Below are positions 6,117 through 7,539 of a stretch of DNA of 7,539 nt, piece by piece; the stretch's first letter is position 1, and every line of letters begins with the position of its first letter. Made by a program: the position numbers and the translations under genes. The stretch spans positions 1-7,539 of the forward strand of contig CAJQQJ010000147.1 in NCBI GenBank assembly GCA_905480445.1, written 5' to 3'. The stretch is from an uncultured Alphaproteobacteria bacterium (GTDB lineage Bacteria; Pseudomonadota; Alphaproteobacteria; UBA7985; CAJQQZ01). The notes below the pieces were generated by a model. The model saw nothing but the letters and a program-made list of their open reading frames with translations. It was not told the DNA's origin and searched no databases.

Positions 6117-6168
6117 ACACTGTTTCCTTGTTAAACTGTTCTGAAGACGAACCTAAGCGAGAGCCCCG
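6117..6168. promoter_or_regulatory. 52-base divergent intergenic region
   Basis: Both the dehydrogenase (-) and the arginase-like gene (+) start from this gap, so it must hold two outward promoters or their promoters reach into the genes. The minus-strand AAGGA (6129-6125) is a good ribosome binding site for the dehydrogenase. On the plus side only a weak GCGAGAG (6157-6163) precedes ATG 6169. TTGTTA (6128-6133) could be a -35 box for the + gene, but no acceptable -10 follows. Shared control of the two genes is plausible from the small space alone. Confidence 0.35.
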
Positions 6169-6954
6169 ATGAAGCCCGAAAAGAAGCTCCTATCAGATCA
6201 GTTTATTCTAACACCATTTTTCACGGGCGAACCAGTCCCCGCATTTAATGAGCTTGTGGAGGAGGGTTGGAAGATTGTCGACCCGGCTTTGCCAAAAGAG
6301 GACCAACAGGCCCGCATGGATATCATCCACGAAGGGATCGCAAAAGAAACAGAGGCCGCGCTCAATGGGAACAAGCGACCGGTTCATATCATGGGGGATT
6401 GCTGTTGTACGATCGGCGTGGTTGCCGGTTTACAGAGAGCCGAACAAGACTTCACTTTTCTATGGTTTGACTCACATGGCGACTTCAACAACTGGGAAAC
6501 TTCGCCCAGCGGGTTTTTAGGGGGCATGCCTTTGGCAATGATGGTGGGAATAGGCGAGCAGCGTTTGACAAAAGCTGTGAAGCTCAAAACTTTGCCAGAG
6601 GACCAGGTTTGGCTAAGCGACGGCAGGGATCTTGATCCAGGTGAGTTGCAGCTATTGGAAAAATCCAACGTTCATTGGATAAAGGATCCTTTGACGCTTC
6701 TAGACGGTAACTGGCCTGCAGGTCCGCTTTACGTCCATTTTGATTCTGATGTGCTGCCGACGGACCAAGTCCCTGCGATGCGTTATCCTGTAGCGGGCGG
6801 CAGAAGAGCAGATGAATGGCAATCTCTGTTTCAGCAGTTGGCAGCATCTGGCCAAGTAGTCGCCACCTCTATGACCGCTTGGTACCCAAGCCTCGATAAG
6901 GATGGCAAGACGGCAGAAATTTGTTTGGAAACTTACCGAACTTTGATTGGTTAA
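6169..6954 (+). CDS. Arginase-fold (ureohydrolase family) protein with altered active site
   Basis: A 261-residue protein with the arginase-family motif order. Present: Asp101, His103 and Asp105 in WFDSHGDFN (canonical DAHxD), and Asp192/Asp194 in HFDSDVLPTDQVPA (canonical SFDxDxxDP). Changed: the first motif GGDHS reads MGDCCCTIGVVAGL, so Cys78 replaces the first metal His; the HGMP motif reads GFLGGMPLA, losing the His corresponding to arginase His141; and the ExNP motif reads TAWYP, putting Ala237 where the guanidinium-binding Glu lies. A two-metal or one-metal site could still form with Cys as ligand, but guanidine hydrolysis as in arginase or agmatinase is doubtful. I recall similar GDC-type members annotated only as arginase family. 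The start ATG 6169 gives an N-terminus of normal length. It converges with the YbaY-like gene, stops 12 bases apart. Fold call strong; reaction unknown. Confidence 0.87.
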   Translation: MKPEKKLLSDQFILTPFFTGEPVPAFNELVEEGWKIVDPALPKEDQQARMDIIHEGIAKETEAALNGNKRPVHIMGDCCCTIGVVAGLQRAEQDFTFLWFDSHGDFNNWETSPSGFLGGMPLAMMVGIGEQRLTKAVKLKTLPEDQVWLSDGRDLDPGELQLLEKSNVHWIKDPLTLLDGNWPAGPLYVHFDSDVLPTDQVPAMRYPVAGGRRADEWQSLFQQLAASGQVVATSMTAWYPSLDKDGKTAEICLETYRTLIG

Positions 6955-6966
6955 CCAGGAGGGGCT

Positions 6967-7365
6967 TTAGTGTACCTGAATGACCTTTAGGTGGGTCATG
7001 CTAAAGGGGCTGTGTAAGTGAGCGGTGTCATTAACAAAGATCACGCGGTCATCCACGGAAATTGAAATGGCAACACCGACGTCACGGCCGAGTTTCGGCG
7101 CTTCCTGCATCTTAATCGTAAACGGCATGCGAAGGCTGCGGTTGGCTAGATAGCTCTCCGTGCTGATCCGGTTTTCCGTCTCTGCAAGCTCTGGATCAAC
7201 AAAGTCTATTGTGATCTTGGCACCAGAAGGAACCAGTGCCTGACAGTCGCAAGAGATTGATGCAAGTCGACCAACAGAAGGAGTCGTGGTGTTGACGGCT
7301 TCCACAATAGGTTGCCCCAAGAATAGGGCTGAGGCCGTCAATCCAGCTATATATAGTGGTCTCAT
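6967..7365 (-). CDS. YbaY/YscW-like secreted protein
   Basis: A 132-residue protein with an N-terminal signal peptide (hydrophobic residues 4-17, likely cleavage after VEA, residue 23). The mature part follows the pattern of the YbaY/YscW family (PF09619): an opening strand ending LVPSGAKITIDFVDPELAET, a PFTIKM strand, then GVAISISVDDRVIFVNDTAHL, close to the family's YxVRAxIxxDGRLxFxxDT ending. YscW is a pilotin lipoprotein that helps insert an outer-membrane secretin; YbaY's role is unclear. Here there is no lipobox, although Cys39 and Cys41 (SCDCQ) follow the signal and could form a disulfide or bind metal. The start is ATG 7365 with AAGGAG (7381-7376) 10 bases away. It sits 36 bases downstream of a probable outer-membrane barrel gene, consistent with an envelope role. 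The family call is from pattern memory and is moderate. Confidence 0.6.
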   Translation of the reverse strand: MRPLYIAGLTASALFLGQPIVEAVNTTTPSVGRLASISCDCQALVPSGAKITIDFVDPELAETENRISTESYLANRSLRMPFTIKMQEAPKLGRDVGVAISISVDDRVIFVNDTAHLHSPFSMTHLKVIQVH

Positions 7366-7401
7366 TACTTTTCGTCTCCTTCGAGTCTCAAGTTATTTGG
7401 C

Positions 7402-7539
7402 CTAAAAAGAGAATCCAAGCACCTTTGTGGAGTCGCGGAACAGTGTCTGGTTGAATAAGTTCAGATAGATGTGAGACAAAAAATTGTTGCCAAGATTTAG
7501 GCGACCTCGGAGACTGAGAATTGAAAGAAACCAGCTCAC
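7402..7539 (-). CDS. Probable outer-membrane beta-barrel protein, C-terminal 45 residues (5' end outside window)
   Basis: On the minus strand the frame is open from the window edge (7539) to TAG 7404-7402. It encodes 45 residues: RGRLNLGNNFLSHIYLNLFNQTLF followed, after RDST, by the ending KVLGFSF and stop. The alternating hydrophobic pattern and a terminal Phe preceded by Val-Leu-Gly-Phe are typical of the last strand recognised by the BAM machinery in outer-membrane proteins. The barrel type cannot be told from this piece. It lies 36 bases upstream of the YbaY-like gene on the same strand and probably shares its transcript. Coding status rests on the open frame, this C-terminal signature and the tight spacing; too short for a sure family call. 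Confidence 0.5.
   Translation of the reverse strand: MSWFLSILSLRGRLNLGNNFLSHIYLNLFNQTLFRDSTKVLGFSF

Noticed and set aside
6984..7007. CCTTTAG / CTAAAGG hairpin near the end of the YbaY-like gene as a terminator
   Set aside because: It lies inside the coding region and has no T-run on either strand, so it does not look like an intrinsic terminator.
1..7539. Defence system, mobile element or prophage
   Set aside because: No integrase, transposase, nuclease, reverse transcriptase, terminal inverted repeats or repeat-spacer array was seen; all genes are metabolic, transport or envelope types.

Overview
The window reads as ordinary, densely packed chromosomal DNA from a Gram-negative bacterium. 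GC looks close to 50% by eye. The outer-membrane-type proteins, the diaminopimelate-binding OmpA domain and the mix of LysE, DUF1028, PhyH and 2-hydroxychromene-2-carboxylate isomerase-like genes fit a heterotrophic, possibly marine, alphaproteobacterium. That placement is inference from gene content, not from a marker gene. No rRNA, tRNA, CRISPR, transposase or phage gene was seen, and no stretch above 300 bases lacks a gene.

Left block, + strand (1-3244). The C-terminal part of a LysE/RhtB-type amino-acid exporter is followed by a DUF1028 Ntn-hydrolase-like protein. That gene overlaps a DsbA-fold 2-hydroxychromene-2-carboxylate isomerase/kappa-GST-like protein by 8 bases. Next come a PhyH-family Fe(II)/2-oxoglutarate dioxygenase and, after a 120-base AT-rich gap, a secreted OmpA-like peptidoglycan-binding protein.

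Middle block, - strand (3264-6116, read right to left). A beta-hydroxyacid dehydrogenase with an unusual substrate loop is followed by a major-facilitator transporter whose true start appears to be a non-canonical codon, and then by a small five-helix membrane protein resembling succinate dehydrogenase cytochrome b subunits. The last two are 3 bases apart.

Right block. An arginase-fold protein (+) is divergent from the dehydrogenase across 52 bases. It keeps four Asp/His metal ligands but has lost the first ligand His, the catalytic His and the guanidinium-binding Glu of arginases. It converges on a YbaY/YscW-like periplasmic protein (-), which lies just downstream of the C-terminus of a probable outer-membrane beta-barrel cut by the window edge.

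Taken together, the dehydrogenase, transporter, dioxygenase, isomerase, Ntn-hydrolase-like and arginase-like proteins resemble a small-molecule uptake and catabolism or detoxification neighbourhood, but no substrate can be assigned from sequence alone. The best leads are the active-site remodelling of the arginase-like protein, the ARTR loop of the dehydrogenase, the apparent ATT/CTG start of the transporter, and the orphan cytochrome-b-like subunit coupled to that transporter.
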